A stretch of DNA of 64,000 nt from NCBI GenBank assembly GCA_963752345.1, contig CAVVYA010000006.1:186001-250000 (forward strand), given 5' to 3'. The first letter of the stretch is position 1. The number at the start of each line of letters is the position of its first letter. The DNA is from CAVVYA01 sp963752345. Its GTDB lineage: Bacteria > Pseudomonadota > Alphaproteobacteria > SMXQ01. Below the pieces are notes generated by a model that was given only the letters and a program-made list of their open reading frames with translations, did not search any database and was not told the origin of the DNA. The position numbers and the translations under genes are program-made. This document shows positions 51,191 through 60,288 of the stretch, piece by piece.

Positions 51191-51883
51191 AAGCTCTCCC
51201 CCTATTTACCGGCCAAAGCGGAACAACGCAGCGCGCGATTGATGAACGTTGGCTTTGCGAGAACGTAGGATCGGTGCCGTCGGGCGTTGGTTTCAGGCAT
51301 GTATTAGCCTGCGCCCGTGAATACGATAGGTACTACGGTAGACGCCGACGGTACGATGTCAATTCTTTTTAGCGCACGAGCAGACCAAGTCTGTGCAGTA
51401 ATCGGTGGTTTGAAGGACTAGAGATCGAGACCGCGACGAATGCGACAGGACGCCCAAATGGATGCCGGCTGCGCTGAATTTGTGCTCCTCTGCCCCAGGG
51501 GCAGCGCGGAAAGTCGACGATTAGCGGCCGACTGTGTGCGGGGCAGATCAGCTCGCGGCCGGGCGCGGGGCCGGATGTCTGGTAGCGTGGTAGTGCTGAA
51601 CTCGTGTGGTAAGCCAGATCTAAGGCACCGCATGCACAAGGGCTGATTACACAGCAAAAGATGAAATTGCAGGCCGGCCTGACACCCTTATGGCTGCTAC
51701 AGGCCAAGAGGGCGAAGCCTTTTCAGATATGTTTCCTGGCGCCCTGATGGCCGCGTCTGGCGCGGCCGTCAACCCCTGGTAAATCCATTGCAACGTGCGT
51801 CACCTCTGCACGCGTGTCTCGCAGCTTGAAGCCGCTGATGCCGTGATCCGTTAACCTCGGTCCTATGCCTCCATGACAGTAGC
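51191..51883. other. Island spacer with no supportable gene
   Basis: Nearly 700 bp without a convincing reading frame. Open stretches on both strands have atypical composition (Cys, Pro and Arg rich) and no domain. It may contain decayed genes. Confidence 0.4.
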
Positions 51884-52396
51884 CTAAAAAGGACAGAGCA
51901 CGTGCTTCGTTTTGAGCAGATCGGGGTATCTCTTGTTCCATTCGAATTGCGCCGGGTCATAACCTCGAAAGAACTCGTCCCGGTAGGCACGCGGTAAGAT
52001 CATTGGAACTTGATTATATCCAGTCTGCTGATGGGCACAGGACAGATTGATCGCAATCACATCCGGATGAAGCGTCATAGACACAATTGAGCCCAGCCAA
52101 ACCCTGATCGACTCACCGTTTGGATGTTTGAATTGCAGATAAGCATTTGAGACAGAAATTTCGCGCGCCTCAGCAGGAGCAATCGGAACGCCGCCAGCTG
52201 TGGCTTGATAGACGAACCTAATGACATGTCTTATCCCCGTATCCCTACCAGACTCATCCAAGCGTTTCCTTGCATCAATTGCTGCTGCGTCGCGGGCTGG
52301 ATTAGTTTTTCGTTCCTGTGCTTGTCCGTCTGTCCAATTGAAGAAGGACGCAAACCAAGCCAGAAAAATGATCTTAAAGAAGCGACCCTCTGACAT
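51884..52396 (-). CDS. Secreted hypothetical protein
   Basis: From ATG 52396 the 170-residue protein has a signal peptide (MSEGRFFKIIFLAWFASFFNWTDGQAQ, in part, cut near AQA) and a soluble mature part with NPARDAAAIDARKRLDESG, VIRFVYQATAGGVPIAP and LSCAHQQTGYNQVPMILPRAYRDEFFRG. Two cysteines (about residues 121 and 167) could form a disulfide. No family is recognised. A start 14 codons earlier is possible, but the shorter form has the better signal peptide. Island codon use. Confidence 0.62.
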   Translation of the reverse strand: MSEGRFFKIIFLAWFASFFNWTDGQAQERKTNPARDAAAIDARKRLDESGRDTGIRHVIRFVYQATAGGVPIAPAEAREISVSNAYLQFKHPNGESIRVWLGSIVSMTLHPDVIAINLSCAHQQTGYNQVPMILPRAYRDEFFRGYDPAQFEWNKRYPDLLKTKHVLCPF

Positions 52397-52607
52397 AAAT
52401 TTCCGTCCTACAGTTGTATGGCGGCGTTCATGGTGCAAACCAGCTGACGCAATTGCCCAAAAACATTTACAGTGTAAACTAAAGACAGCGATATTCTGCC
52501 AAATATAAGGTTGAGAGGATCACGATTTGCTGAGGACCAAAAAGTTCTAAGCACTGATTTTACAATTGTGTATGTCACTCAATTTCTTGAATTAGACGGG
52601 GACTTCA

Positions 52608-53696
52608 ATGGCTGGGGATTGCACGGTATTAATGATGGGGACTAAGGCCTTAGACAAACGGTTTACTCCTTTATTCCTCGTATGCCGCCGTTCGAGAAAA
52701 CTGGTTTTGCCGCTCCTTACCATTCCACTATTCCTCGTCCTTACATCCTGTGACCGGGATCTCTCACGCGAGAAGGCAGCAGGACTGATTGAAACAAGTG
52801 CTGAGCTAAATGAGTACAAGACGAACCTGTTGTTGCAAGACAAGGCGATACAGCATGGCGTTGACTTAGGTTGGTGGCAGGTGCGGGGTGGAGCGGTCGA
52901 GAATTTTACGCCCCGGCTCTCTACAGAAGGCTCGGAAGTTAAGCGCGCCATGTTCGGTTTCGGGAGTGCTTACTTAGTGCTTAAAGCACCTGTGGCTCTA
53001 GCCGTTATGGTCACCGGTATCGCCGGCGACCGAAGTTTCCGCGCGGCGGAATTTACCTGGCACTACAAGGATTTGCCTCCGTTGAGCCGGCGCATTGCAG
53101 TCCAAGGTGGAGTAGGCCGAGCAGCGTTCCGACTGTATGACGACGGCTGGAGACTTGTTGAGCTTGTCTCCATGACACCATCCAAATCTCCATACCCACT
53201 CACAGACCAAGATAAGCAAGATATCGCCAAGGATTTGGCATTGGAACGCGAACGAAGGATCAGCGCAGAAAAAGAGGCAGCGGAGGCGAAACGTGCATTA
53301 GATGAACGTGTACGCCTTGCGCGTACTGCAACTCGGGTTATCAGTCGGCATGCCCTCGAAGGAATTCACGGTACATGGGGAGCAATGGCCGTGGATTTAA
53401 CGGTTACAAACGTAAGTGTTCAGGTGCACCAACGAGTTAAAGAAGTCCGGAACCAGGATAGTTCTTTTGAGATTTTCTTCTCTCAAGTTTGGCGAGAAAA
53501 CGCCATCGCAGCGGTCGCGCAGGGCAGCTATTTGTCGGTTCATGATACGCTCATTATAACGAGCGATTTGGAAAGAGGCTCAAGTGAAGTCGCCAACGCA
53601 ATCAATCAGGCGTTTGCTGATTGGAAAACTCAGCATGCACGTCTCGTAAGAGAGTGTGCGAACACGCCGACTTGGGGTTGCGTTGCTGGCCGCTGA
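52608..53696 (+). CDS. Putative lipoprotein with coiled-coil region
   Basis: The protein of up to 362 residues has a basic lead (RRSRK), a hydrophobic stretch and a lipobox LFLVLTSC with Cys48 counted from ATG 52608. ATG 52635 shortens the lead by nine residues and is an alternative start. The mature part includes LIETSAELNEYKTNLLL, a hydrophobic patch (LKAPVALAVMVTGIAG), a Lys/Glu/Ala-rich probable coiled coil near residues 205-240 (RERRISAEKEAAEAKRALDE) and a C-terminal globular region. No family is recognised. It is the largest intact gene of the island and probably membrane anchored in the envelope. Confidence 0.68.
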   Translation: MAGDCTVLMMGTKALDKRFTPLFLVCRRSRKLVLPLLTIPLFLVLTSCDRDLSREKAAGLIETSAELNEYKTNLLLQDKAIQHGVDLGWWQVRGGAVENFTPRLSTEGSEVKRAMFGFGSAYLVLKAPVALAVMVTGIAGDRSFRAAEFTWHYKDLPPLSRRIAVQGGVGRAAFRLYDDGWRLVELVSMTPSKSPYPLTDQDKQDIAKDLALERERRISAEKEAAEAKRALDERVRLARTATRVISRHALEGIHGTWGAMAVDLTVTNVSVQVHQRVKEVRNQDSSFEIFFSQVWRENAIAAVAQGSYLSVHDTLIITSDLERGSSEVANAINQAFADWKTQHARLVRECANTPTWGCVAGR

Positions 53697-54075
53697 TTTC
53701 TATTTCAGAGTTCCGCAGTAAGACGTTGCGCCCGGGTCGATCCGTTCGTCCATCTTCGCGGTCAAGGGCGCAATTCAGATCCCGGCATACCGACGTCCGC
53801 AAAATGGCGGCGCAGCTTAATCCATAGCCGACTACGTCGACGGCTGTCCCAGCCGCCTGCCAGGCCTGTTTTAAATCCTCTAGCATTGCGGAAAAATTTC
53901 TCCCGCAGATCGCCCGGAGTGCCGACTTGACGAAAATGCCTATCGATTTGAGCCGGCTGGCCTGTTTGAGCGAGCGATGATCACCGAACGGGATAAATCG
54001 GGCTTAGCTCGGATCAAGGTGCAAGGGACAAGGGACTAGAAGTGGTAAGGCAGTTGAATGGAAAGCGAAGCCTCG
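53697..54075. other. Island right end with no supportable gene
   Basis: About 380 bp before the right repeat copy. Short frames exist on both strands, but none has a family, signal peptide or convincing ribosome site. Confidence 0.4.
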
Positions 54076-54345
54076 CTGGTTTCGACCAGCGGCCTCACCG
54101 CCATGGGGATGCCCGACCTCGTCGCCGACAGCCTCGAAGAGTATGAGGCGCTGGCCCTGCGCCTCGCCCGCGACCCCGGCGCGCGCGCCGAGTTGCGGAC
54201 GCGCATCGCGGCGAACCGTCCGATCATGCCGCTGTTCGACACGGCGCGCTTCGTGCGCAACCTGGAGCGCGCCTACGAGCGCATGTGGGACATCCACTGC
54301 GCCGGCCAGCCGCCGCAGCCGATCCGGATCGAGGATCCGGACTGA
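54076..54345 (+). pseudogene. Direct repeat, right copy: 3' fragment of OGT-like gene
   Basis: This is the second copy of the final 270 bp of the OGT-like gene, ending at the same stop. It encodes LVSTSGLTAMGMPDLVADS and onward to IRIEDPD with no catalytic domain; only 18 bp of unrelated in-frame sequence from an ATG at 54058 precedes it. It cannot encode a glycosyltransferase. It marks the right border of the inserted or rearranged DNA. Confidence 0.92.
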
Positions 54346-54650
54346 ATGCGCCTTGGGAGGCCGTCGGGAGGCGTCAGGCTTGCACGCCTCATCGAAGCGC
54401 CTGTCCTGGAGGAAGCTGTGCAGGAAGAGCTGGTATCCGTCAGGCAATGTCCGCGGACCCGCGCCCAGCTGCGACGTTGAGGGCGCTGCCATCCGCGCGG
54501 GGGGTCGCTCGGTCGCGGTTCCCGGCCCTGCGCCATCGAGCGCCCGAGCCCATACTGAAAATCCCGCAATCCGGCGGTTTATGTTAGAAACCGCGGTGCG
54601 CGGGCCCCATCTATAGCCTTCGATATAAATTCATTCATAGGATCAAAGAC
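54346..54650. other. Gap before ettA
   Basis: About 305 bp of GC-rich DNA with no convincing gene. The AT-rich stretch at 54610-54645 just before ettA is the most likely promoter and leader. Confidence 0.4.
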
Positions 54651-56333
54651 TTGGCCTCTTACCAATACGTCTATGTGATGAAGAACCTGAGCAAGACCTA
54701 CCCCGGTGGCAAGGAGGTGGTGAAGAACGTCACCCTCGCGTTCCTGCCCGGGGCCAAGATCGGCGTGCTCGGCGCCAACGGCGCCGGCAAATCGACGCTG
54801 ATGAAGATCATGGCCGGGATCGACACCGACTATTCCGGCGAGGCCTTCGCCGCGGACGGCGCCAAGGTCGGCTACCTGTCCCAGGAGCCGCAGCTCAATC
54901 CCGCCAAGGATGTCGCGGGCAACATCATGGAAGGCCTGGGCGAGATCAAGACGCTGCTCGACCGCTTCGATGCGGTGAGCGCGCGCTTCGCCGAGGAGCT
55001 CAGCGACGACGAGATGAACGCGCTGATCGCCGAGCAGGCCGAACTGCAGGAAAAGATCGACGCGGCCAACGGCTGGGATCTGCAGCGCACCATCGACATC
55101 GCCATGGACGCGCTGCGCTGCCCGCCGGGCGACGCGGACGTCAGCAAGCTGTCGGGCGGCGAGCGCCGCCGCGTGGCGCTCTGCCGGCTGCTGCTGCAGG
55201 CGCCCGACCTGCTGCTGCTCGACGAGCCGACCAACCATCTCGACGCCGAATCGGTCGCCTGGCTCGAGAAGTTCCTCGAGAACTACGCCGGCACCGTCGT
55301 CGCGGTCACCCACGACCGCTATTTCCTCGACAATGTGGCGGGCTGGATCCTCGAGCTCGACCGCGGCAAGGGCATTCCCTACGAAGGCAACTATTCCGGC
55401 TGGCTGGTGCAAAAGCAGAAGCGCCTCGAAGTCGAAGCCTCGCAAGAAACCGCGCGCCGCCGCACGCTGGCGCGCGAGTTGGAATGGATCGGCCAGACGC
55501 CGCAGGCGCGGCGCACCAAATCGAAGGCGCGAATCGCCGCCTACGAGGACCTGCTCAACCAGGGCGGCGAGACCGGCCCGGGCGAGGCGCAGATCGTCAT
55601 CCCGCCGGGCCCGCGCCTCGGCGACGTGGTGATCGAGGCCAACGAGGTGCGCAAGGGATTCGGCAACGCCCTGCTGATCGACGAGCTCAGCTTCCGCCTG
55701 CCGCCGGGCGGCATCGTCGGCGTGATCGGTCCGAACGGCGCCGGCAAGACGACGCTGTTTCGCATGATCACCGGCCAGGAGAAGCCCGACGCCGGCACCA
55801 TCCGCGTCGGCGAGACGGTCAAGCTCGGCTATGTCGACCAGTCGCGCGATTCGCTCGCGGCCAACAAGTCGGTGTGGGAGGAAATTTCGGAAGGCCGCGA
55901 GGACGTGCAGCTCGGCAAGCGCTCGATGCCGAGCCGCGCCTATTGCGCCGCCTTCAACTTCAAGGGCGCCGATCAGCAGAAGAAGGTCGGCCAGCTCTCC
56001 GGCGGCGAGCGCAACCGCGTGCATCTCGCCAAAATGCTGAAGTCGGGCGCCAACCTGCTGCTGCTCGACGAACCGACCAACGACCTCGACGTCGACACGC
56101 TGCGCGCCCTGGAAGAAGCGCTGCTCGAGTTCGCCGGCTGTGCGGTGGTGATCAGCCACGACCGCTGGTTTCTCGACCGCGTCGCCAGCCATATGCTGGC
56201 CTTCGAGGGCGACAGCCGGGTGGTCTGGTTCGAGGGCAACTATCAGGACTACGAGGCCGACCGCCATCGCCGGCTCGGCGCCGAGGCTGACCAGCCGCAC
56301 CGGCTCAAATACAAGCCTTTGGTGCGCCAGTAG
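54651..56333 (+). CDS. ettA: Energy-dependent translational throttle protein EttA
   Basis: An ABC-F protein that binds the ribosomal E site and gates translation according to ATP/ADP. The 560-residue protein starts at TTG 54651 (ASYQYVYVMKNLSKTYPGGKEVV). It has two ABC domains: Walker A GANGAGKST with signature LSGGERRRVALCRLL and LLLLDEPTNHLD, then GPNGAGKTTLF with LSGGERNRVHLAKML and LLLLDEPTNDLD. Between them lie the arm and linker regions typical of EttA. It has no membrane domain. It is convergent with mlaC across a strong terminator. Confidence 0.95.
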   Translation: MASYQYVYVMKNLSKTYPGGKEVVKNVTLAFLPGAKIGVLGANGAGKSTLMKIMAGIDTDYSGEAFAADGAKVGYLSQEPQLNPAKDVAGNIMEGLGEIKTLLDRFDAVSARFAEELSDDEMNALIAEQAELQEKIDAANGWDLQRTIDIAMDALRCPPGDADVSKLSGGERRRVALCRLLLQAPDLLLLDEPTNHLDAESVAWLEKFLENYAGTVVAVTHDRYFLDNVAGWILELDRGKGIPYEGNYSGWLVQKQKRLEVEASQETARRRTLARELEWIGQTPQARRTKSKARIAAYEDLLNQGGETGPGEAQIVIPPGPRLGDVVIEANEVRKGFGNALLIDELSFRLPPGGIVGVIGPNGAGKTTLFRMITGQEKPDAGTIRVGETVKLGYVDQSRDSLAANKSVWEEISEGREDVQLGKRSMPSRAYCAAFNFKGADQQKKVGQLSGGERNRVHLAKMLKSGANLLLLDEPTNDLDVDTLRALEEALLEFAGCAVVISHDRWFLDRVASHMLAFEGDSRVVWFEGNYQDYEADRHRRLGAEADQPHRLKYKPLVRQ

Positions 56334-56380
56334 GCGCGGTCGAGCGTGAGTCGGCTGCGACTCCGGACGGGTTCGGCTAC

Positions 56381-56412
56381 AAAAAGGGCGTCGCGGATCG
56401 CGACGCCTTTTT
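56381..56412. terminator. Bidirectional terminator between ettA and mlaC
   Basis: AAAAA precedes GGCGTCGCG (56387-56395), a GAT loop and CGCGACGCC (56399-56407), then TTTTT. The 9-bp GC stem with A- and T-runs on both sides can end both the ettA and the mlaC transcripts. Confidence 0.95.
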
Positions 56413-56433
56413 GCTGACCGTGGCCGGCCGTGG

Positions 56434-57072
56434 TTACAGCGACGGCGTTTCGGCTTCCAGGCTTTCGGCCTTCTGCTTCAGGATCTTGATCAGCGCGCCG
56501 ACCTGGCCGCGGTTGCGCTGGATGACCGAGGCATATTCCTTGCGGTGGGTGAGCGGCATGCTGATGCCCTCGACCTTGATATCGACGGCCTTGTAGGCGT
56601 CGGGGCTTTCTTTCTTCACGGTGATCTCGACCGCCACCGGCTCGCCGCCGTTGGGCTGCAAAATCTGCGAATAGACGACCATATTGTCTTCGTCGACCGC
56701 GCGCTCGCGCTGCACCTTGAACTGCTCGCCGGAGTATTTCTTGAACAGTCCGGCATAGGTGTGGGCCACCACGACCGAATAGTATTTCATGAATTCCTGG
56801 CGCTCTTCCTCGGTCGCCTGACGCCAGTAGGTGCCGAGCACGAACTGGCTGACGGCCGGCACGTCGAAGCTCTCGGTGAGCAGCGCGCGCATGCGCTTGA
56901 CCCGCTCGCTGTCGCTGACCGATTTGTCGGTCAGCTCGAGGATGGCGCGGTTGCCGAGTGTCTGGACGTATTCGGTGGCGGCTGTTTCAGCGGATGCCGG
57001 GTGCGATGCGAAGCCGCAGACCGCAACCAATGTCAGCATGGCCGCTAGAGCAGCGGAGCGAAGTTGAATCAT
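56434..57072 (-). CDS. mlaC: Phospholipid-binding protein MlaC (Ttg2D family)
   Basis: MlaC ferries phospholipids across the periplasm between the outer membrane MlaA complex and the inner membrane MlaFEDB transporter. The 212-residue protein has a signal peptide (LAAMLTLVAVCGFASHPASA), TEYVQTLGNRAILELTD, SFDVPAVSQFVLGTYWRQATEEERQEFMKYY (in part) and YKAVDIKVEGISMPLTHRKEYASVIQRN. The start is ATG 57072. The mlaA gene lies 22 bp upstream on the same strand, so the two are coexpressed; mlaFEDB is not in the window. Confidence 0.92.
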   Translation of the reverse strand: MIQLRSAALAAMLTLVAVCGFASHPASAETAATEYVQTLGNRAILELTDKSVSDSERVKRMRALLTESFDVPAVSQFVLGTYWRQATEEERQEFMKYYSVVVAHTYAGLFKKYSGEQFKVQRERAVDEDNMVVYSQILQPNGGEPVAVEITVKKESPDAYKAVDIKVEGISMPLTHRKEYASVIQRNRGQVGALIKILKQKAESLEAETPSL

Positions 57073-57094
57073 GGCGTACCGATGATGTTGGGGC

Positions 57095-57941
57095 TTACCG
57101 GCGGAACGATACCACATCGTCGGGCAGAGTCACCGCCGCTTTGCTCACGCTCGGTGCCACCGGTTCCTCGGAAGGCCGATTGTTGCGAATATCGTTGAGG
57201 CGCTGCTGGCGGTACAGGCTGCGGATCGCCGCGTAATAGTCGAGCGACGTACGTTCCAATTCGTCCAGCACTTCGATGCTGCGCGCGCGCGCGTCGACGC
57301 CACGCAAGCCCGCGCGGACGTAAGTCAGGTATTCGAGATCCTCGTTGCGCAGATAGATATTGACGGGATCGAGGTAAAATTCGGAGGCGAGGCCGACGAC
57401 ATCGCGCGGATTGGACGGGCCAAGGATCGGCAGCACGATGTAGGGGCCCTCGCCGACACCCCATACGGCCAGGGTTTGGCCGAAATCTTCGTCGTGGAAC
57501 GGCATGCCGAGCTCGCTCGCGACGTCGAACAGGCCGCCGATGCCGAGCGTCGTATTGACCAGGAAGCGGCCGATCGTCGAGCCGGCGCGATCCATGTCGC
57601 CCTGCAGCACGTCGTTGACCAGGATCACCGGAGTACGCAGATTGCGCAGGAAACTGCGGACGCTGTCTTGCGCCTGCTGCGGCAAGACGCCGCGATAAAT
57701 TTGCGCCACCGGCTTGATCAGCACGCCATCGACCACGCGGTTGAATTCGAAGATGCCGCGGTTCAGGCCCTCCAGCGGATCGTTGTCATCCTCGCCGGCC
57801 ACCTGCGCCTGGGAATCGATCGCCTGCGGGCTCGTTCTGCGCGACCGAGCGGTCGCGGATCAAAATTTCCCCAGCCCCGGCGCTGCCGGCAAAACCGGCG
57901 CCGATCAGCATGGAGACAGACAAGACGGCAAGAATGCGCAT
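57095..57941 (-). CDS. mlaA: MlaA/VacJ family protein, N-terminus frameshifted
   Basis: MlaA sits in the outer membrane and removes misplaced phospholipids from its outer leaflet. The body has the VacJ pattern: NDPLEGLNRGIFEFNRVVDGVLIKP (in part), FLVNTTLGIGGLFDVASELGMPFHDEDFGQTLAVWGVGEGPYIVLPILGPSNPRD (in part) and a C-terminal helix. The signal peptide (MRILAVLSVSMLIGAGFAGSAGAGE) from ATG 57941 is one frame off; the shift is near 57825, before IDSQAQVAGEDD. No lipobox cysteine is visible, so unlike E. coli MlaA it may not be lipidated. About 281 residues when corrected. Confidence 0.9.
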
Positions 57942-58297
57942 GGAATACCTTGGGCTTTGTTTTTTCTGGCTCAGTCCGACGTGACGCTACTTGCGGTTGC
58001 GAACGGCACTTTTAAAGGTGCGGGAGACGGATGCAAACAGAACCGCAACGGCGCCGAATCGGCCGCATTTTACTCGATTCTGTATGGTGTTTCCCCGCTC
58101 ACCACTACCTGTCACGTATCATAGCAACAGTAAAAACTCCATAAATCATCCTATGGATCAAGGCCGCGTGGTTCCACGACGGACTCACTGTGGCAAGCTT
58201 GCCGCATCGTCCGTACGGGTCTGTGGAAAAGTTCTGGTATAAACATAACGATATAATTATATACTAATTCGTTTTCGGCAGCCCGAGGCCCGTCGCT
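57942..58297. other. Divergent region mlaA / regulator-metF-metH operon
   Basis: A gap of 356 bp serves both mlaA (minus) and the methionine operon (plus). The right half is AT-rich and holds the palindrome at 58251-58262. No gene is visible in it. Confidence 0.5.
58251..58262. promoter_or_regulatory. AT palindrome, candidate operator of the metF-metH operon
   Basis: ATATAATTATAT is a perfect 12-bp palindrome 35 bp before the start of the ArsR-type regulator gene, inside a stretch of A/T rare for this chromosome. Autoregulation by the ArsR-methyltransferase protein through such a site is likely for a SahR-type regulator, which controls methionine and SAM-cycle genes. It could also simply be a -10 region. 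Confidence 0.45.
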
Positions 58298-59287
58298 ATG
58301 ACCTCTATGGACGATTATCTGAACAAGCTGCGCGCGGCGGCGGAGCCTACGCGCCTGCGTTTGCTGACGCTTTGCGCCCAGGGCGAATTGACCGTCACCG
58401 AACTGACCCAGATTCTCGGCCAGAGCCAGCCGCGAGTCTCGCGTCATCTCAAGCTGATGGTCGAAGCCGGACTGCTTGACCGCTTCCGCGAGGGCACCTG
58501 GGCGTTTTACCGCCTGGCCCAGGGCGAGGCGGCGGGGCTCGCCCATCAACTGATTGCCATGATGCCCGAAGACGACGGCACCGTGGCGCTCGATCAGGAG
58601 CGGCTCAAGGCGATCAAGGTCGCGCGGGCGCAGGAAGCTTCGGCCTATTTCCGCAAGAATGCCGCGCAATGGGACAAGATCCGCCGGCTCTATGTCGAAG
58701 AGAGCGAGGTGGAACAGGTCTTGCTCGGGCTGCTGCCCGCATCCCTGCGTGACCTGGTCGATATCGGCACCGGCACCGGCAAGATGCTCGAAGCCCTTGG
58801 CCCCAAGTTCGAGCAGGCGGTGGGCATCGATCTGTCGCGCGACATGCTGGGCATCGCGCGCGCCAATCTCGAGACCGCTGGCTTGCGCCATTGCCAAGTT
58901 CGTCATGGCGACATGTATATGCTGCCGCTTGCCTCCCAGTCGGCCGATCTCGCGACCATCCATCAGGTTTTGCACTATGCCGACGACCCCGGCCAGGTGA
59001 TCGCCGAGGCGGCGCGCGTATTGCGCCCGGGCGGCCGTTTGATCGTGGTCGATTTCGCGCCCCATGACCTCGAGTTCCTGCGCACCGAGCATGCGCATCG
59101 CCGTCTCGGTTTCACCGACGCGGAGGTGCAGGGCTGGTTCCGTGCCGCCGGCCTGACGCCCCAGGCGCCGGTTCGGCTGCCCGGCCAGCCCCTGACGGTG
59201 GTGCTATGGGCGGCCGACCTGGCCGGCCAGGCGCATCTCGCCGCCGCCGCGATGGCCGCCGAAGCGCCAGCGGGGCTGCCCCAGTGA
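58298..59287 (+). CDS. ArsR-family regulator fused to SAM methyltransferase (SahR type)
   Basis: Residues about 5-85 form an ArsR winged helix (LRAAAEPTRLRLLTLCAQGELTVTELTQILGQSQPRVSRHLKLMVEAGLLDRFREG, in part). The metal-binding Cys motif of ArsR/SmtB is absent, arguing against metal sensing. Residues about 130-300 are a class I methyltransferase: LVDIGTGTGKMLEAL, VGIDLSRDMLGIARANLE and ARVLRPGGRLIVVDFAP. In Alphaproteobacteria this fusion is known as SahR, a repressor of the SAM/homocysteine cycle that responds to S-adenosylhomocysteine. The gene overlaps metF by 4 bp (GTGA), strongly supporting that role. 329 residues. Confidence 0.88.
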   Translation: MTSMDDYLNKLRAAAEPTRLRLLTLCAQGELTVTELTQILGQSQPRVSRHLKLMVEAGLLDRFREGTWAFYRLAQGEAAGLAHQLIAMMPEDDGTVALDQERLKAIKVARAQEASAYFRKNAAQWDKIRRLYVEESEVEQVLLGLLPASLRDLVDIGTGTGKMLEALGPKFEQAVGIDLSRDMLGIARANLETAGLRHCQVRHGDMYMLPLASQSADLATIHQVLHYADDPGQVIAEAARVLRPGGRLIVVDFAPHDLEFLRTEHAHRRLGFTDAEVQGWFRAAGLTPQAPVRLPGQPLTVVLWAADLAGQAHLAAAAMAAEAPAGLPQ

Positions 59288-60288
59288 GCAAGCCGGAGCC
59301 CTCCTCGCACCGGCCAGGCTCGGCGAGCGGCCGGTCGCTCGATAGTGCCGAAAGCCGCGCGGCGGACAGCCTTGCCGGCGGTCCTCTCGGCCTGCCCGCG
59401 GCCGATGGGCTGGCGGTGTCGTTCGAGTTCTTCCCGCCCAAGACGGACAAGATGGAAGAGACGCTGTGGCAGGCCGTGCGCCGGCTCGAGCCGCTGGCGC
59501 CGCGCTTCGTCTCCGTCACCTACGGCGCCGGCGGCTCGACCCGCGAGCGTACCCACCACACCGTGGTTCGCTTGCGCCAGGAAACCCGGCTCACTCCGGC
59601 GGCCCATCTGACCTGCGTCGGCGCCACGCGCGAGGAGGTCGACGACGTGGCGCGGCTCTATTGGCAGGCGGGCGTGCGCCATATCGTGGCGCTGCGCGGC
59701 GACGCGCCGGCCGGCAATGGCGGCTATGTGCCGCATCCCGGCGGCTATGCCTACGCCGCGGACCTGGTGGGCGGCTTGAAGCGCATCGGCGATTTCGAGA
59801 TTTCCGTCGCCGCTTATCCGGAGACTCATCCGGAGGCGGCCAGCGCTGCGGCCGATCTCGACAATCTCAAGCGCAAGGTGGATGCCGGCGCGACCCGCGC
59901 CATCACCCAGTATTTCTTCGACCCCGATGTCTATCTGCGCTTTCTCGACAAGGCGCGCGCGGCCGGCATCGACCTGCCCATCGTGCCCGGCATCCTGCCG
60001 GTGACCAACTTCGCCCAGGTGGTGAAGTTCAGCGGCGCGTGCGGCGCCAGCGTGCCGCCGTGGCTCGCGCAACTGTTCGAAGGGCTCGACGAAGATGCCG
60101 AGACGCGCAAGCTGGTCGCCGCCACGGTGGCGGCGCGCCAGTGCCTCGCCCTGCAGAAGGCGGGCGTGCGCGAATTCCATTTCTACACCCTGAACCGCGC
60201 GGATCTGGTCTACGCGATTTGCCACATCCTCGGTCTGCGGACCGCGCCGGTGCAATCCAACACAGAGCGGCAGGAAGCCCGAGCATGA
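59284..60288 (+). CDS. metF: 5,10-methylenetetrahydrofolate reductase
   Basis: MetF makes 5-methyl-THF, the methyl donor for MetH, using FAD and NADH. From GTG 59284 the 334-residue protein has a variable N-terminal extension of about 40 residues, then VSFEFFPPKTDKMEETLW, FVSVTYGAGGSTRERTHHT, AHLTCVGATREEVDDV, IVALRGDAP and AITQYFFDPDVYLRFLDKAR, the FAD-barrel signatures. Its start overlaps the regulator stop, and its own stop overlaps the metH ATG by 4 bp (60285-60288). The three genes form one coupled operon. Confidence 0.96.
   Translation: MSKPEPSSHRPGSASGRSLDSAESRAADSLAGGPLGLPAADGLAVSFEFFPPKTDKMEETLWQAVRRLEPLAPRFVSVTYGAGGSTRERTHHTVVRLRQETRLTPAAHLTCVGATREEVDDVARLYWQAGVRHIVALRGDAPAGNGGYVPHPGGYAYAADLVGGLKRIGDFEISVAAYPETHPEAASAAADLDNLKRKVDAGATRAITQYFFDPDVYLRFLDKARAAGIDLPIVPGILPVTNFAQVVKFSGACGASVPPWLAQLFEGLDEDAETRKLVAATVAARQCLALQKAGVREFHFYTLNRADLVYAICHILGLRTAPVQSNTERQEARA

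Larger units (their letters stand above)
49865..54075. mobile_element. Putative genomic island bounded by the OGT 3'-end repeat
   Basis: The 4.2 kb between the two 270-bp repeats is clearly AT-richer and has different codon use from the flanks. It opens with the tail of a tyrosine recombinase and carries four small exported or membrane proteins with no known family. Large parts have no gene. No transposase, tRNA or short att core is seen. It fits the remnant of an integrative element inserted at the gene's 3' end, with most of its integrase lost, or a recombination scar between gene copies. Boundaries are inferred from the repeats. Confidence 0.55.

Noticed and set aside
51369..51707. 112-codon minus-strand frame in the island
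   Set aside because: Cys/Pro/Arg-rich sequence with no signal peptide or family, and competing frames of equal length on the other strand.
53602..53886. 94-codon minus-strand frame at the island's right end
   Set aside because: Overlaps the end of the lipoprotein gene and has no family or convincing start.
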